Assembly: GCF_014200045.1 (NCBI RefSeq)
Contig: NZ_JACHOV010000004.1
Span: 204,106 to 268,105 of the forward strand
Length of the DNA: 64,000 nt
Reading direction: 5' to 3'
Source of the DNA: Rhizorhapis suberifaciens
GTDB lineage: Bacteria > Pseudomonadota > Alphaproteobacteria > Sphingomonadales > Sphingomonadaceae
In this document: positions 52,343 to 61,586 of the stretch, piece after piece
Position numbering within the stretch: the first letter of the stretch is position 1
How the letters are laid out: every line of letters starts with the position of its first letter
Program-made: the position numbers and the translations under genes
Notes under the pieces: model-generated
Database searches by the model: none
What the model saw: only the letters and a program-made list of their open reading frames with translations
What the model was told of the DNA's origin: nothing

Positions 52343-53764
52343 ATGACTCAGTCTTTTCATATGCTGGTGGCGGGTCGCGCGGAAAGCGGCCGAGCTTCCT
52401 TCGATATTGTAAACCCTGCCTCAGGAGAGGCCTTTGCCAAATGCCCCCGTGCCGACGAAGCTCTTCTGAATGAAGCAGTTGAGGCAGCCAAAGCCGCATT
52501 CCCGGCTTGGTCGCGCAAGCCTATAGAGGAGCGGGCGGGGACCATAAACGCTCTTGCCGATCAACTGCAGTCGCGAGCGGAGGAGTTTGCCCGGTTGCTA
52601 ACCCAGGAGCAGGGCAAGCCGCTGAATCAGGCGATGAATGAGGTAATGGGCAGTGTCTTCACGCTCAAAGCTTTCGCTTCCATGCGGCTTGAACCTAAAG
52701 TGCTGCGGCAGGAAGGCAGTTCCACCGTCGTTGAGCACCGTGCTCCGCTGGGCGTCGTCGCCGCGATCACGCCTTGGAACTTTCCCCTTATCCTGCTTAT
52801 GAATAAGCTTGGTCCCGCGCTGCTTGCCGGAAACACCATGGTTGTGAAACCGGCCCCGACCACGCCGCTTACGTCATTGTTGTTCGGCGATATTTGCCGC
52901 GAGATCCTGCCAGCCGGCGTGGTGAACATCATTTGCGACGAGAACGATCTCGGCTCCGCCCTCACCAGCCATCCGGATGTGGCCAAGGTCGCGTTCACCG
53001 GATCCACCGCTACCGGCAAGAAGGTGATGCAGTCCGCGGCCGGGACGGTAAAGCGGGTCACCCTGGAATTGGGCGGAAACGACGCCGCTATCGTGCTTGA
53101 CGATGTCGATCCGGTGGAGATCGCCGGCAAGGTTTTCCAGGGAGCGATGACCAATGCCGGCCAGATCTGCGTGGCCGTCAAGCGCGCCTATGTGCCGGAG
53201 TCCATCTATGATCCGTTCTGCGACGAACTAGCAAGGCTGGCCAACGCGGCCGTGGTGGACGACGGCGCGCGCCAGGGCGCGCAAATAGGCCCCGTTCAAA
53301 ACCGTATGCAGTTTGAAAAGATCAAGGAATTCCTGGCTGATGCCCGGGAGAAGGGCAATGTCATCGCCGGGGGCGAAGCGCTGGACCGCCCAGGCTATTT
53401 CATTCCGCCTACGATCGTTCGCGATCTGCCGGAAGATGCCCGACTGGTGCAAGAGGAACAGTTCGGGCCGGTGCTGCCGGTGCTGTCCTATAGCGACATA
53501 GATGACGTTATCGCTCGGGCCAATGACTCCGAATATGGTCTTGCTGGCACCGTCTGGGGCCGGAATCTGGACAGAGCTATGGAAGTGGCGATGCAGATCG
53601 AATCCGGCACTGTTTGGGTCAACCAGCATCTGGCAATCGACCCCAATATTCCTTTCCGCGGCGCCAAGCAGTCCGGCTTCGGCGGCGAGTTGGGGCAGGA
53701 AGGCCTGCATGAATATACCCAGGCGCGGATCGTGAACGCCGTTGCGCTGGAACCAGCGCAATAA
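52343..53764 (+). CDS. NAD(P)-dependent aldehyde dehydrogenase
   Basis: 473 residues from ATG 52343. 'GVVAAITPWNFPLILLMNKLGPALLAGNTMVVKPAPTTPL', the glycine motif 'FTGSTATGKKVM', catalytic Glu in 'LELGGNDAAIVLDD' and catalytic Cys in 'TNAGQICVAVKRAYVP' are all present. It oxidises an aldehyde to an acid. It is followed 43 bases later by an SDR, so an alcohol-to-aldehyde-to-acid sequence is likely. First gene of the catabolic locus; 150 bases upstream hold no clear operator. Confidence 0.95.
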   Translation: MTQSFHMLVAGRAESGRASFDIVNPASGEAFAKCPRADEALLNEAVEAAKAAFPAWSRKPIEERAGTINALADQLQSRAEEFARLLTQEQGKPLNQAMNEVMGSVFTLKAFASMRLEPKVLRQEGSSTVVEHRAPLGVVAAITPWNFPLILLMNKLGPALLAGNTMVVKPAPTTPLTSLLFGDICREILPAGVVNIICDENDLGSALTSHPDVAKVAFTGSTATGKKVMQSAAGTVKRVTLELGGNDAAIVLDDVDPVEIAGKVFQGAMTNAGQICVAVKRAYVPESIYDPFCDELARLANAAVVDDGARQGAQIGPVQNRMQFEKIKEFLADAREKGNVIAGGEALDRPGYFIPPTIVRDLPEDARLVQEEQFGPVLPVLSYSDIDDVIARANDSEYGLAGTVWGRNLDRAMEVAMQIESGTVWVNQHLAIDPNIPFRGAKQSGFGGELGQEGLHEYTQARIVNAVALEPAQ

Positions 53765-53807
53765 TAATCCGGTGGCGGCGCCTTCCCTAACAACAGAGGA
53801 GGCGTCG

Positions 53808-54557
53808 TTGCGCTTTCACGAAAAGACCGTGCTTGTCATCGGCGGCAATAGTGGCATTGGGCAGGCGTCAGCGCGAGCCTTTGCCGGAGAAGGGGCAAAT
53901 CTTTTCATCACCGGTCGGGATCAGCGGACGCTGGACGCGACAAAAACTGAAATCGGCGGTGCCTGTACGGCCTTCCGTGCCGACGTTTCCGATCCGGACA
54001 GCCTTGATCCGGTAATAGCGGCGATCAAGGAAAGGCACGGCACGCTTGACGCCCTTTTTGTCAATGCCGGCGTTGGAGGTTTTTCGCCCGCCCGTGAACT
54101 GACGCCTGAGCTTTGGGATCATATCAACGACATCAACTGCCGGGGCTGCTTCTTCGCGGCGCAAAAGGCGCTGCCGCTGATGACAAAGGGCGGATCGATC
54201 CTGTTCACCGGGTCCATCGGCAGCGTACTCGCCTTGCCAGGCAATACCGCCTATGCCGCCGCTAAAGCCGGACTACGAGCCGTCGCCAGGATCATGGCCA
54301 AGGAACTGGTGGATGACGGCATCCGGGTCAACATGATCAGTCCAGGCCCAATCGAGACACCCCTGATGAATCGGAATGCCGGCATGGACAGCATTGCCGT
54401 CGATGGTCTGCGCCAGACGATGATCGCGGCGGTTCCGATGAAGCGCATGGGCGAGGCCGATGAAGTAGCGCGCGCCGTTCTATTCCTGTCCTCCCAGGAG
54501 GCAAGCTTCATCACCGGCGTCGACCTTTTTGTCGACGGTGGTTGCGTGGAATTATAA
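53808..54557 (+). CDS. SDR family oxidoreductase, TTG start
   Basis: 249 residues. The TTG at 53808 is chosen because AGAGGAGG lies 6 bases upstream; a longer reading from 53742 overlaps the dehydrogenase. 'VLVIGGNSGIGQASARAFA' (cofactor loop, G instead of T first), 'FVNAGVGGFSP' (NAG), Ser in 'FTGSIGS' and the catalytic 'YAAAK' are intact. Cluster-1 SDR preferring NAD(H) from the 'TGRD' strand end. It probably acts on an alcohol/ketone in the aldehyde dehydrogenase pathway. Confidence 0.9.
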   Translation: MRFHEKTVLVIGGNSGIGQASARAFAGEGANLFITGRDQRTLDATKTEIGGACTAFRADVSDPDSLDPVIAAIKERHGTLDALFVNAGVGGFSPARELTPELWDHINDINCRGCFFAAQKALPLMTKGGSILFTGSIGSVLALPGNTAYAAAKAGLRAVARIMAKELVDDGIRVNMISPGPIETPLMNRNAGMDSIAVDGLRQTMIAAVPMKRMGEADEVARAVLFLSSQEASFITGVDLFVDGGCVEL

Positions 54558-54794
54558 AACGCTGATCCGTTAGCACCAAAGAATTGTGTGATCTTACAAG
54601 CCAGCACTTCCTTCTCGACCAGCCACTGCCCCAAGCAGATTTTTACCCCGCTATAGCGCTCAACATGTCAGCAGCAATTTCGAAGAACCACGGTCGAAAC
54701 GCTTGCAAAGGCAAATGCAATTGCGCGAAGGCAGAAAGGCAAATGTTCGAGACGACTGCATCGTCATCGACGATACATGCCGAAGGAGGGAAAG

Positions 54795-55553
54795 ATGCCA
54801 ATGCAACGGTTCAAGAATAAGTCGGTGATTGTCACCGGTGGCGGATCGGGGATTGGTCGGGCCACGGCAATCGCGTTCGCACGGGAAGGCGCAGATGTGT
54901 TGGTAGCCGATATACGCGAAGATCGCGCCCTCGAAACGGCTGAATTCATCAAGAAAACGTCGGACAAGGTTCAAGCTTACAAGGTCGATGTAAGCGACGC
55001 CACCCAAGTCGAGGGCATGTTTGACAATGCGGTCTCGCATTTCGGAAAAGTTGATGTGTTTTTCAGCAACGCCGCCGTTATCGACAAAGGGGCTTCATGC
55101 AACGAAATCACGGATCAGTTGTGGCACAAGATTATCAACGTTAATCTCTCCGGCTGCTTCTATGGCGCTCGCGCCGCCCTTCCGCATCTCAGTCGGACGA
55201 AGGGCAACATTGTCATGACCGCATCGGTTGCCAGCCTCGGCGGCATGGCTGGCGGCGCGGCCTACACGGCGTCAAAATACGGTGTTGCGGGGCTGGTCAA
55301 CCAACTCGCCTGCGAGGCAGCCGCCGCTGGTATACGGGTCAATGCAGTGGCCCCTGGGGGAGTCCGCACGAATATATTCGATGAAATGGAAAATGTTTCC
55401 CAAATGGAGGAAATGGTCAAGGCAGTCACGCCTCTGGGTCGATTTGCGGAACCAGAAGAGATAGCTGAGCCGGTGTTGTTCCTGGCTTCGGATGCCGCCA
55501 GCTTCATCACTGGCACGGTGCTTCGTGTCGACGGAGGCTGGCGCTCCAAATAG
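54795..55553 (+). CDS. SDR family oxidoreductase
   Basis: 252 residues from ATG 54795 with GGAGGGAAAG just ahead. 'VIVTGGGSGIGRATAIAFAREGADVLVADI' binds NAD(H) (Asp after the second strand), 'FSNAAV' and catalytic 'YTASK' follow, with 'VDGGWRSK' at the end. A second classical SDR in the locus, 237 bases after the first; that gap carries no gene. Substrate unknown. Confidence 0.92.
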   Translation: MPMQRFKNKSVIVTGGGSGIGRATAIAFAREGADVLVADIREDRALETAEFIKKTSDKVQAYKVDVSDATQVEGMFDNAVSHFGKVDVFFSNAAVIDKGASCNEITDQLWHKIINVNLSGCFYGARAALPHLSRTKGNIVMTASVASLGGMAGGAAYTASKYGVAGLVNQLACEAAAAGIRVNAVAPGGVRTNIFDEMENVSQMEEMVKAVTPLGRFAEPEEIAEPVLFLASDAASFITGTVLRVDGGWRSK

Positions 55554-55600
55554 GAGCGGGCACACGGTACCGACTCTTGCCTGCCAATTTTCGGTAGTAT

Positions 55601-55611
55601 ATAGGTCCTAT
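55601..55611. promoter_or_regulatory. Palindrome ATAGGTCCTAT upstream of the third SDR
   Basis: Perfect 11-base palindrome about 150 bases before the ATG at 55760. It shares the core TAGGTCCTA with a 13-base palindrome in the TonB/AraC intergenic region at 59519. Candidate operator for the AraC- or TetR-type regulator of the locus. Confidence 0.5.
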
Positions 55612-55759
55612 GTGCATGCTAAGGGGACTGAGGACAACGATATTAAGCGCAGCCGCCCTTCTACCGAACATCTAATTTCGGCGGCAGTGGGCTACCGGAC
55701 TCCGGCACGGTCGAAGGCTTTCCCTTTGTTCGAACAAGAAACTGAGAAGAGAGATAATC

Positions 55760-56632
55760 ATGGCTGATACGGGTTCATCTTCGGGCAAGATTCTGGTGAC
55801 AGGTGCTTCGGGGGGCGTAGGAAGGTCCCTCGTTCGGCAATTGCTGGAGCGAGGATATGGGGTGCTTGGTTCAGCGCTGAACCAAGCCGATCTCGACAAT
55901 GCAAAGGCCGAGGGCCTGGAGAATGCTGATTGGTTCGTCGCCGATTTTTCCAATGCTGAAACCGGCAGGGCCCAGGTGAGCCAGGCTCTTAATCGCAGCG
56001 GCGGCCCGCTCGTTGCCGTGGTTGGTTGCGCTGGCGTGAACCCTTGTGGTCCTTTGGAAACGACGCCGATTGAAGTGTTTCGCCGCGCAATGGAAATCAA
56101 CGCGGTCGCCAATCTTGTGATCTACCAGCTATGCCTGCCCTATTTGAGAGAGAGCAAAGGTCGGTTCATCTTCGTCAGTTCGATGGCGGGCAAGGTCGCA
56201 TTTCCGCTTCTAGGATATTACACGGCCTCGAAATATGCCTTGGAAGGACTGGCCGATGCCATGCGGCTCGAAGCTGGTCAGTGGGGCGTGTCCGTGTCGC
56301 TTGTCGAACCCGGCGCGATCGCCACAGACATGGTGCATGGTTTCGGTGCCCTGCTCGATTCTCGACTGGCCGAGTTGGATGAACAGGGGCGAGAAAATTA
56401 TGGCGACTATTTTGCACAGCAAAAAGCCTTTTCGGCAGCCGCCGATGCGATAGCGCTTACGCCAGACGAGGTTGCCGCGACGATCGTCGGAGCGCTCGAG
56501 AGCAAAAATCCGGAAACACGCTATCCCCTTGGTGGAGCAGTGGATCTCCTTGAAAAACGGCGATTGTCATCGGATCGAGAGGTAGATGCGATGCTGAACC
56601 AGTTGCTTCCGGGATGTCGTGCCAACGCGTAA
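55760..56632 (+). CDS. SDR family oxidoreductase (extended C-terminus)
   Basis: 290 residues. 'ILVTGASGGVGRSLVRQLLERGYG', 'VGCAGVNPC', 'FVSSMAGKVAFPLLGYYTASKYALEGLADAMRLE' with the YxxxK motif, and 'VSVSLVEPGAIATDM' are present. It is longer than the two preceding SDRs and of another subfamily (retinol/11-beta-HSD-like, 'EPGAIATDM'). Its promoter region carries the ATAGGTCCTAT palindrome. It converges on the cupin gene. Confidence 0.9.
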   Translation: MADTGSSSGKILVTGASGGVGRSLVRQLLERGYGVLGSALNQADLDNAKAEGLENADWFVADFSNAETGRAQVSQALNRSGGPLVAVVGCAGVNPCGPLETTPIEVFRRAMEINAVANLVIYQLCLPYLRESKGRFIFVSSMAGKVAFPLLGYYTASKYALEGLADAMRLEAGQWGVSVSLVEPGAIATDMVHGFGALLDSRLAELDEQGRENYGDYFAQQKAFSAAADAIALTPDEVAATIVGALESKNPETRYPLGGAVDLLEKRRLSSDREVDAMLNQLLPGCRANA

Positions 56633-56672
56633 ATGTTCGACTGACCTGGGGCATTGGCCTGGGTGACCGGTG

Positions 56673-57158
56673 TCAGCCGAGCAACGCCTCAAAATCCAGC
56701 GCGGAATAGGCTTCAGGAGTGATCCGCTCGCATGCCTTGAACAGGCGGGTGCGCAGCAATGTTGTGGTGCCGTCGGCATTGTGATCCTCCAGCAGCTTAT
56801 CATTGCCTTTGCCGCCGATCAGCGTGGTGAGCAGCACGGCCCCTTTCTCCCGCGTGATCGGTTGATGAACCTCGACCGTCGTTTCAAAGGCGACATCGCC
56901 CTCGCGAAAGCATAGGTCATCGTAGAACCACTCACCCTCCAGCGTATAGGCCGTGGCCGTGCAATGGTGGCCATGTATGGGGGTCACCGTCCAAGGTGGC
57001 ATTTTAAAGTTGAGGACAACGATATTATTCTCCTCATCCACCTGCAACACGCGGAAGAAGGTATTGGGTATCAACGCGTAAGGCAGCCAGGGCACGTCGT
57101 CCGATGGGATGCGCCGGACGGCATGCTCGTCGTGAATTTCTGTTGTAGAGGCGTTCAT
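56673..57158 (-). CDS. Cupin-fold protein, 2,4'-dihydroxyacetophenone dioxygenase-like
   Basis: 161 residues from ATG 57158, picked because the AGGAG in the TonB gene's last codons is 7 bases upstream. 'TVTPIHGHHCTATAYTLEGEWFYDD' gives the metal-binding G-x2-H-x3-4-H-type cupin motif, and 'VEVHQPI' the last ligand. The pattern resembles Fe-dependent cupins that cleave alpha-hydroxyketones and beta-diketones, such as 2,4'-dihydroxyacetophenone dioxygenase and ChrR-like cupins. Coupled to the TonB receptor gene upstream (the stop overlaps). The substrate is inferred, not shown. Confidence 0.78.
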   Translation of the reverse strand: MNASTTEIHDEHAVRRIPSDDVPWLPYALIPNTFFRVLQVDEENNIVVLNFKMPPWTVTPIHGHHCTATAYTLEGEWFYDDLCFREGDVAFETTVEVHQPITREKGAVLLTTLIGGKGNDKLLEDHNADGTTTLLRTRLFKACERITPEAYSALDFEALLG

Positions 57159-57172
57159 ACTCATACTCCTCA

Positions 57173-59371
57173 TCAGAACCGATAGGCGAGCGAGCCGCCG
57201 AAAGTGCGCGGCGCGGCTGCCGATCCGGCGACCCCGAATGCCGAAGTCGTCACATCCAGAAAATAGCGAGCCTTCGTTACATTGTTGACAAAAAGGCGAG
57301 CTTCCACGCCGGACTGCTCATTTTCGAATGACAGGCCCAAGGTCACGAAATGATAAGCCTTTTGTCGGCTGAGGCGCAGCGGCCCGCCCGCACCGGGCAA
57401 CAAGTCATAGTCGCTCGTATAACGATCATTGGCAGTGATGGTGCCCTTCCATTCATCTGTGATCGGGAAACCATAATTCGCACCGACCGAAAAGGACAGT
57501 TCGGGTGCACGTGGTATTCGGCCGCCCGAAAGATCGGCCGTACCCGGGGCTAGGCCCACGTCATCGACGGGTGCTGGGCAGCCAGGATAGCCGGGCGATG
57601 CATCGGCCTTGGGGCAGTAGATCGCCGCCCCGGTATAGTGGCGGAAGCGTGCTCTTTCTACGAGGCCGCCGGCATGCAGCGTCAATGCGTCCGTAACCCG
57701 CAAGGAGGTGTTCATTTCCAGCCCGTATATGCGCGCGCTCGCGGCATTTTGGGCGCCGATGCCGCCCGTTGCGGCATTGACGTAGCTGACCTGGATATCC
57801 TTGTAGTCATAATAGAATGCGGCGGCGGAGAATTGAATGCGTCCATTAAGGCCATTCGCCTTCAACCCGGCCTCATAGCTGGTTAGCTCTTCCGGCCGCA
57901 GCGGGTCGAGCGGCGTGAAGGCCGGACTATTATAGCCGCCGCTCTTTACGCCCTTGCTGTAACTTGCATAAATCGTGCTGGTCGGGGTTTCGCGGGACAG
58001 CACGACGCGCGGTGTGAAGTTGCGGAATGTGATCTTCTGCTCCACGAACGGCACGGCGCCGAATGCGATGGTGCTGCCTGCATTGTTGATCGCCCGCAGC
58101 TTCTTGGTGTCGATGTTGTAACGGCCACCGACGGTCAGCTTAAGGGAATCCGAAAGCTTCAGATAGGCTTCGCCATAAGGGGAGATTGACGCGAGTTTCA
58201 CCCGGGTGGTGCCGCCTGCATCCTGCAGCGGGCCGAATGCGCTTCCAAAAACGCGGATCAGCAGGCTGTCCTTGTCAAGTTCGCCGCTCAAGCCGGCAAG
58301 AAAGTTGAACGGTCCGTCAAAGCGGGTGCGGACATAGGCGTCTTCCGTCAAGGTCGTGCCAAATTCCTCGGCACGGCTGTTGTAGAGGTCGCCGCGCGCG
58401 AAATCCTGATCGACGAAGATGGCATAATGAAAATCGCGAACGCCCGTAACGCTGACAACGTCGAAACCGTCGCCTTCATATTTCAGGTTCAGTGTGCCGG
58501 CGAGATAATGAATGTCGGTCTTCCGCGTCTTCGTCTGATCGACCTTGTAGAAATCCGTCGGGGGAGTGGTGCCATACGCGGCGCAGGACACGCACAGAGG
58601 CGCCGTCACCAGCGTGCGGCGGGCCAGCGGATCGTTCAACTCCTTGTGATATTCCACCGAAGCGATCGCCGTTAGACGGCTGCCAGGTGTCCATTTGAGT
58701 TTCGCACGCACCGTGCCGGCATCGAAGCCACTTAGCCGATCGCCATTGGCGACATTGCGGGTATAGCCTGCAAGGTGGGTATATTTTCCAGCCACGCGCA
58801 GAGCCAGGTCACTGCTGATCGGGATGTTCAGCATGGCTTCACTGCCCAGACGTCCGAAATTCCCGGCTTCTATCCTGACCATCCCTTCGAAGCGCTGGGT
58901 GGGGTCGTTAGTGTTGACGAGCACGACCCCGCCGGTTGCGTTGCGGCCATAAAGCGATCCCTGCGGCCCGTTCAGCACCTCAATGCTCTTGAGGTCCACG
59001 ACATCGACCGAAGCGCCGACCTGACGCTGGAGATAAACACCGTCGACATAAGTGCCGATACTCGATTCCAGGCCCGCATAGGCTGAGTTGGAACCAATGC
59101 CGCGGATATAGACCTGCGCCGACCCGCCGCTGTCATTATAGACGACCGAGGGCAGCAGAACCTGTGCATCGCGCACGCTTTGAACATGCAATCGCGCGAG
59201 CTCTCCTGCGTCGATTGAGCTGGCGGCGACCGGAGCCCGATCAAGCCGTTGGCCTGCCTTTGTGGCGGTGACAACGATCTCCTCCGGCTGCGCAGCCTGT
59301 TCAGGTGTTTCTTGCGCCATTGCCGGAACGATACCCAGCAGCATCAGGCTGCCCCCCAGGATATATTTCAT
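57173..59371 (-). CDS. TonB-dependent outer-membrane receptor
   Basis: 732 residues from ATG 59371, with GAGGAGAGGGGG upstream. Signal peptide about 1-19 (MKYILGGSLMLLGIVPAMA), TonB-box-like 'EEIVVTATK', plug motif 'YIRGIGSN' and 'LNGPQGSLYGRNATGGVVLVNTNDP', then beta-barrel strands to a terminal Phe ('LAYRF'). It imports a substrate in the way of siderophore, carbohydrate or aromatic receptors in sphingomonads. Coupled to the cupin gene; together with the SDR and dehydrogenase genes it is likely an uptake step for a catabolic compound. Confidence 0.94.
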   Translation of the reverse strand: MKYILGGSLMLLGIVPAMAQETPEQAAQPEEIVVTATKAGQRLDRAPVAASSIDAGELARLHVQSVRDAQVLLPSVVYNDSGGSAQVYIRGIGSNSAYAGLESSIGTYVDGVYLQRQVGASVDVVDLKSIEVLNGPQGSLYGRNATGGVVLVNTNDPTQRFEGMVRIEAGNFGRLGSEAMLNIPISSDLALRVAGKYTHLAGYTRNVANGDRLSGFDAGTVRAKLKWTPGSRLTAIASVEYHKELNDPLARRTLVTAPLCVSCAAYGTTPPTDFYKVDQTKTRKTDIHYLAGTLNLKYEGDGFDVVSVTGVRDFHYAIFVDQDFARGDLYNSRAEEFGTTLTEDAYVRTRFDGPFNFLAGLSGELDKDSLLIRVFGSAFGPLQDAGGTTRVKLASISPYGEAYLKLSDSLKLTVGGRYNIDTKKLRAINNAGSTIAFGAVPFVEQKITFRNFTPRVVLSRETPTSTIYASYSKGVKSGGYNSPAFTPLDPLRPEELTSYEAGLKANGLNGRIQFSAAAFYYDYKDIQVSYVNAATGGIGAQNAASARIYGLEMNTSLRVTDALTLHAGGLVERARFRHYTGAAIYCPKADASPGYPGCPAPVDDVGLAPGTADLSGGRIPRAPELSFSVGANYGFPITDEWKGTITANDRYTSDYDLLPGAGGPLRLSRQKAYHFVTLGLSFENEQSGVEARLFVNNVTKARYFLDVTTSAFGVAGSAAAPRTFGGSLAYRF

Positions 59372-59518
59372 TTGCCCCCTCTCCTCACTACGCGCAATAT
59401 TTCGCTTGTTTTCAAGTGGCGGACGTGCTGGTTCACGAGGGCCTGAAAACCCATGAAAACGGCATGACCAATTTCGCCGTGACAATCGTGCGAGAGGCAA
59501 TCAGAGGCAACTTTACAA

Positions 59519-59531
59519 TCTAGGTCCTAGA
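59519..59531. promoter_or_regulatory. Palindrome TCTAGGTCCTAGA between the TonB receptor and the AraC gene
   Basis: Perfect 13-base palindrome (TCTAGG-T-CCTAGA) about 150 bases before the TonB start and 60 bases before the AraC start. It shares TAGGTCCTA with the site at 55601-55611. Confidence 0.5.
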
Positions 59532-59592
59532 CGCCAAAAATAGTGCAGAACGCGCCAAGCAATCACCGAAGCGCATTTAGGGAGGAACAACT

Positions 59593-60567
59593 ATGCTGGT
59601 TGCGCCCACGAAATTACGAGGCGATCTGCTTAGCCTGGCCGAACTGGGATTGGATCCCCGCGCATTCCTGAAGGATTCAGGCGTCAGCTTCGAGGCAATC
59701 CTAGCCCAGCAGCCTGTTTCGCACACTAAAATGGCGGAGCTGTACACCATCGTCGCGGAGAACGCTCCTGAGGACTTCGCAATCCTATGTGGCCGATCGA
59801 TCAAGCTGCAATATCTGGGCTTGCTTGGCTACCGGCTAAGCAATTGTGGCACGGTCGGCGAGCTATTGGCGGACTGGGTCGAATATTGCGGCCATATCGG
59901 ATATCCTTTGAGCGGCGCCTTCGAAGTCCTGGGCGACGAATGGCGCATGACGTTCCATGCTCGTTATCCGCTGCCGCTGAACGCGGAAAATTTCTGCGTG
60001 TCCTCCACTCTGGCCGGCTTTACGCAGTCAGTGTTCAACTTGAGCGGACATCGCATCCGGTTGCGCCGGATCGGGTTTCAAGGTCCCGAGCCGCGACGAC
60101 AGGAGGCCTATGCGCAACTGGAGGCCGACGAGCTAATGTTCGACTGTCCCGTTCCCTTCGTCGAAGGGACACGGGCCGATCTGGATCGGCAGATTGCGGC
60201 GGCCGATGTCAATCTGCTTAGAATATGCGACGAGCTATGCCGTCAAAGCTGGAGCAGCTTCGAGGGATCACTTACAGATCGGCTGGGCGCTCTATTTCGT
60301 GCAGAAGGACCGCTCGACCTCTCTCGGGCCAGCAATTTACTCGGCATGAGTGTCCGCTCACTGCAGCGGCATCTCGCGGCCGAAGGCAATGGCTATCATG
60401 AAGTTCTGGACGATTACCGACATGTGCGGGCGTTGTATTTGCTTCGCCAAGGCAAGGCAAGCAAGGTGATCGCGCACGAGCTTGGCTTTGAAGACTGCGG
60501 CAGCTTCCGGCGGTCGTTCAGGCGCTGGACCGGAGCATCTGTCTCTGAATGGCTCAATGAACATTGA
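59593..60567 (+). CDS. AraC-family transcriptional regulator
   Basis: 324 residues. C-terminal double HTH: 'DLSRASNLLGMSVRSLQRHLAAEGNGYHEVLDDYRHVRALYLLRQGKASKVIAHELGFEDCGSFRRSFRRWTGASVSEWLNEH'. The N-terminal ~190 residues are an effector domain of the ArgR/OruR (Arabinose_bd) type. Divergent from the TonB receptor across a 221-base region carrying a palindrome, so it likely regulates the receptor-cupin unit. Followed by the TetR gene at 60732. Confidence 0.92.
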   Translation: MLVAPTKLRGDLLSLAELGLDPRAFLKDSGVSFEAILAQQPVSHTKMAELYTIVAENAPEDFAILCGRSIKLQYLGLLGYRLSNCGTVGELLADWVEYCGHIGYPLSGAFEVLGDEWRMTFHARYPLPLNAENFCVSSTLAGFTQSVFNLSGHRIRLRRIGFQGPEPRRQEAYAQLEADELMFDCPVPFVEGTRADLDRQIAAADVNLLRICDELCRQSWSSFEGSLTDRLGALFRAEGPLDLSRASNLLGMSVRSLQRHLAAEGNGYHEVLDDYRHVRALYLLRQGKASKVIAHELGFEDCGSFRRSFRRWTGASVSEWLNEH

Positions 60568-60731
60568 AGACCGACAACCCATTTTGGACAAGAAGTCCGC
60601 ACCCTGAAGCAGCGTTTCGGAAATGCGCTCCAGGCGCCAAATCTCGACCGCGGGATCGCCCATCAAGGTTGACGCGACCATATCTATCGATAAACCTGGG
60701 TACTAAATCCAAGTAAAATAAGGGCACAGAA

Positions 60732-61394
60732 TTGAGCGGCGAATCCACACCTGAACGGATACTCTCAACAGCCCTGAAGCTTTTTAACTGCAATGGCGTC
60801 GACAGGGTTCCTATTTACAAAATCGCATCGGACCTGGGGATAAGTCCGGGGAACCTGACCTACCATTTTGCGCGAAAGCAGGACATTCTCTACTCCTTGA
60901 TCGACAGGCTGGAAGCGGAAGCAGCCGAAGTGCTTGCCAGTCCCCGAAACCCGGGCTCCAAAGAGTTGGCGCGATATGTCGTGAACTTGTTCAGCTTGAT
61001 GTGGCGTTATCATTTCTTTTTCGAATCGCTCACCTATTTCACAGCGACCGATGCGCGCATCGCCGAAAGCTATCAGCGCATTATGAGAACCGCTATAAAA
61101 GGGTCCATACAGCGCATCGAAGATGCCATTGCCTGCGGCGATATTTCCCCGATGATTGCGCCCAACAGCCCGCGGGTCCTTGGCGAAAACATGTGGGCCG
61201 TCTGGGTAAACCGTCTTGGGACGGTGCGTTCAGGCTTTGATGAAGCCCGAGGCCGTGCTGCCGCTGTCTACGATTGCTGCATCCACCATATCAGTCTCGT
61301 TCAACCTTATGCCAGCCAAACCTATATTTCCCGCCTGCACGAGGCTGTCCGGGAAATATTGGACGCAGAGGCAAAGGCAGAGGCTTTGGTTTGA
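60732..61394 (+). CDS. TetR-family transcriptional regulator
   Basis: 220 residues from TTG 60732, with AAGGG about 10 bases upstream. HTH 'RILSTALKLFNCNGVDRVPIYKIASDLGISPGNLTYHFARKQDILYSLIDR' is typical. The C-terminal helical ligand domain is unspecific. It may repress the locus together with the AraC protein; its target is unknown. Confidence 0.88.
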   Translation: MSGESTPERILSTALKLFNCNGVDRVPIYKIASDLGISPGNLTYHFARKQDILYSLIDRLEAEAAEVLASPRNPGSKELARYVVNLFSLMWRYHFFFESLTYFTATDARIAESYQRIMRTAIKGSIQRIEDAIACGDISPMIAPNSPRVLGENMWAVWVNRLGTVRSGFDEARGRAAAVYDCCIHHISLVQPYASQTYISRLHEAVREILDAEAKAEALV

Positions 61395-61586
61395 CGCCAT
61401 AAGGTGTCGGCTTCGTCTTCGTGAAAATATATTACCTAATCACGGTGCCGAGGAGTCGATGAGAATCGCACGCGAAGACAAGGAAAGACGCCACGCTGCC
61501 GCCGGCCGCATCTGCGGGAGGCGCTGCGCGCGTCGAACGGGTAAAGCCGAGCGTTTACTTACCTCGCAGCCGGCGCGCCAAGGGCG

